In this document: positions 4,666 through 6,014 of the stretch, piece by piece
Layout of the letters: the number at the start of each line of letters is the position of its first letter
How positions within the stretch are numbered: the stretch's first letter is position 1
NCBI GenBank assembly: GCA_002482405.1
Contig: DLFX01000326.1
Span: 1-6,014 of the forward strand
DNA length: 6,014 nucleotides
Reading direction: 5' to 3'
DNA from: Firmicutes bacterium UBA7709
GTDB taxonomy: Bacteria > Bacillota_A > Clostridia > Peptostreptococcales > Anaerovoracaceae
Notes under the pieces: generated by a model
Database searches by the model: none
Told to the model about the DNA's origin: nothing
What the model saw: only the letters and a program-made list of their open reading frames with translations
Made by a program: the position numbers and the translations under genes

Positions 4666-6014
4666 AGAAAAGCTGAAAAACTTGCAGCCTAAAGATATCT
4701 GGCAGGAGTATTGCGGTTTTTTGGATTTAAATATTGAAGAGTATATGCAGATACAAAACCGCTTGATGCTTGAACAGCTTTCACTGTGGAGCAATTCTGG
4801 ACTGGGCAGGGCCCTTCTGGACGGAAAACAGCCCAAGACCATTGAAGAATTCCGAAGGATGATGCCTTTGACTACATATGGGGATTATGCCGATATTCTC
4901 CTGCAGAAGCAGGGGGACATGCTTCCCGACAAACCGATCATCTGGATACAGACCACATGGGAAGGCGGAAAGAACCCGGTCAAAGTAGCGCCATATACCA
5001 AGAGCATGCTCGATACATATAAAAACAACGTGCTTGCCTGCATGATCCTGTCCACCAGCACGGAAAAGGGGCAGTTTAACGTCAAGAGCGCCGATACCTT
5101 CCTGTATGGGCTGGCTCCGCTTCCCTTTGCCACCGGGCTTTTCCCTCTGGCGCTCAGCGAGGAACTCGACATCGAATTCCTGCCGCCGGTAAAGGAAGCG
5201 GTGCAGATGTCCTTTTCGGAGCGGAATAAAAAGGGATTTAAGCTGGGTTTGAAGAAGGGGATCGATTTTTTCTTCGGCCTGGGCAGCGTCGCCTATTTTG
5301 TCAGCCTCAGCCTGAGCGCGATGAGCGGCAGCAAACCGAAAAAAGACAGCGGAGAAGGCGGCGGGAAAAAAGGGTTCAAATATCCTCCCGATATGATGTT
5401 TAAGCTTATGCGGGCAAAATATCAATGCAAAAAAGAAAACCGTGAGCTGAAACCGAAAGACTTATTCAGGCTGAAAGGCTTTATGGTCGCGGGCACCGAT
5501 AATGACTGCTATAAGAACGATCTGGAGGATTTATGGGGCATCCGGCCTATGGAGCTGTTCGCCGGAACGGAACCGTCCTGCATCGGCACGGAAATCTGGA
5601 CCAGGGACGGCCTGTATTTTTTCCCGGATGCGTGCTTCTATGAATTTATCCCGGAGGATGAAATGAACAGGAGCATGGAGGACGCCGAATATCAGCCGAA
5701 AACTTATCTGATGGATGAAGTGATACCCAATGAAAAATATGAGCTGGTAATATCGGTTTTAAAGGGAGGCGCTTTCGTCCGGTACCGCGTCGGCGACGTC
5801 TATCGCTGTGTCGGATTGGAATGCAGTGCTGAAAATACGAAAATCCCGCGCTTTAAATATGTGGACAGGATTCCTACGGTTATCGATATCGGCGGATTTA
5901 CGCGCATTTCCGAAAATTGCATCAGGGATGTGGTGGATCTTTCGGGTCTGGCTGTCCAGGGCTGGTTTGCCGTCAAGGAGTTCAACAAGCAGAACCGTCC
6001 GCTGCTGCATATGT
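4655..6014 (+). CDS. GH3-family acyl-adenylate/acyl acid-amido synthetase-like protein, 3' end outside window
   Basis: An uninterrupted frame of 453 codons runs from a GTG (4655-4657) to the window end. GGAAGGGA (4640-4647) precedes the start by 7 nt, and the start lies inside the end of the upstream methyltransferase-like gene. The product resembles the GH3 family, adenylating enzymes that join a carboxylic acid to an amino acid; plant members conjugate auxin and jasmonate, and bacterial roles are mostly unknown. Visible family marks: an N-terminal PLTTYGDYADIL (71-82), KVAPYT (110-115) after the nucleotide-binding region, GTEPSCIG (304-311) in the place of the YGxxE/TE motif, YFFPDACFYEFIP, the strongly conserved RYRVGD (376-381) and the later DR...GGFTRISE (404-420). 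The ATP loop before KVAPYT reads IQTTWEGGKNPV instead of a canonical SSGTTG, so catalysis may be altered. A lysine/glycine-rich stretch lies near residues 229-243. The family is usually over 500 residues, so most of the C-terminal subdomain is missing here. Confidence 0.82.
   Translation, partial: MRFEEKLKNLQPKDIWQEYCGFLDLNIEEYMQIQNRLMLEQLSLWSNSGLGRALLDGKQPKTIEEFRRMMPLTTYGDYADILLQKQGDMLPDKPIIWIQTTWEGGKNPVKVAPYTKSMLDTYKNNVLACMILSTSTEKGQFNVKSADTFLYGLAPLPFATGLFPLALSEELDIEFLPPVKEAVQMSFSERNKKGFKLGLKKGIDFFFGLGSVAYFVSLSLSAMSGSKPKKDSGEGGGKKGFKYPPDMMFKLMRAKYQCKKENRELKPKDLFRLKGFMVAGTDNDCYKNDLEDLWGIRPMELFAGTEPSCIGTEIWTRDGLYFFPDACFYEFIPEDEMNRSMEDAEYQPKTYLMDEVIPNEKYELVISVLKGGAFVRYRVGDVYRCVGLECSAENTKIPRFKYVDRIPTVIDIGGFTRISENCIRDVVDLSGLAVQGWFAVKEFNKQNRPLLHM

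Noticed and set aside
4781..5425. A 214-codon minus-strand frame opposite the GH3-like gene
   Set aside because: The plus-strand frame carries family motifs, a good ribosome binding site and operon context. The minus frame has no recognisable motif or start signal.
1..6014. CRISPR arrays, tRNA or rRNA genes, insertion sequences
   Set aside because: No regularly spaced direct repeats, no tRNA cloverleaf or CCA-type ends, no rRNA segments, and no transposase or terminal inverted repeats with target duplications were seen.

Overview
The window looks like a chromosomal stretch from a Gram-positive anaerobe of the Clostridia, most likely Lachnospiraceae-like. This is an inference from the gene types (a medium-length threonine dehydratase with one ACT domain, a 442-residue MiaB, a bacterial GH3 protein), the strong AGGAGG-type ribosome binding sites and the sigma-A-like promoters. 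It is not a taxonomic proof.

Layout. Positions 1-127 (+ strand) hold two successive modules that resemble tandem glycine-riboswitch aptamers; the first is cut by the window edge. They end in a symmetric terminator (128-154) that also serves the convergent gene ilvA (192-1430, minus). ilvA has its own candidate promoter (1603-1631) and a leader of about 165 nt with three strong inverted repeats. Next, also on the minus strand, is a type II toxin-antitoxin operon, hicA-hicB (2307 down to 1693). It has its own terminator, a near-consensus promoter and a perfect 19-bp palindrome at the start of transcription. On the plus strand, miaB (2573-3901) reads divergently from hicAB, with its own promoter and a short foldable leader. 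After an AT-rich gap, a two-gene plus-strand unit runs out of the window: an integral membrane methyltransferase-like protein (4033-4665) overlapping by 11 nt a GH3-family acyl-adenylate/amide synthetase-like gene (4655 to beyond 6014, 3' end missing).

How the parts fit. IlvA (threonine to 2-oxobutyrate) and MiaB (tRNA hypermodification) are housekeeping functions. hicAB is an autoregulated accessory module, visibly more AT-rich than its neighbours, inserted between them. The membrane methyltransferase/GH3 pair is the least understood part: both families act on carboxylate-type or lipid-like substrates, so a shared small-molecule pathway is plausible but unproven. The most unusual regulatory features are the glycine-riboswitch-like RNA aimed at the 3' end of ilvA with no co-directional gene after it, and the heavily structured ilvA leader.
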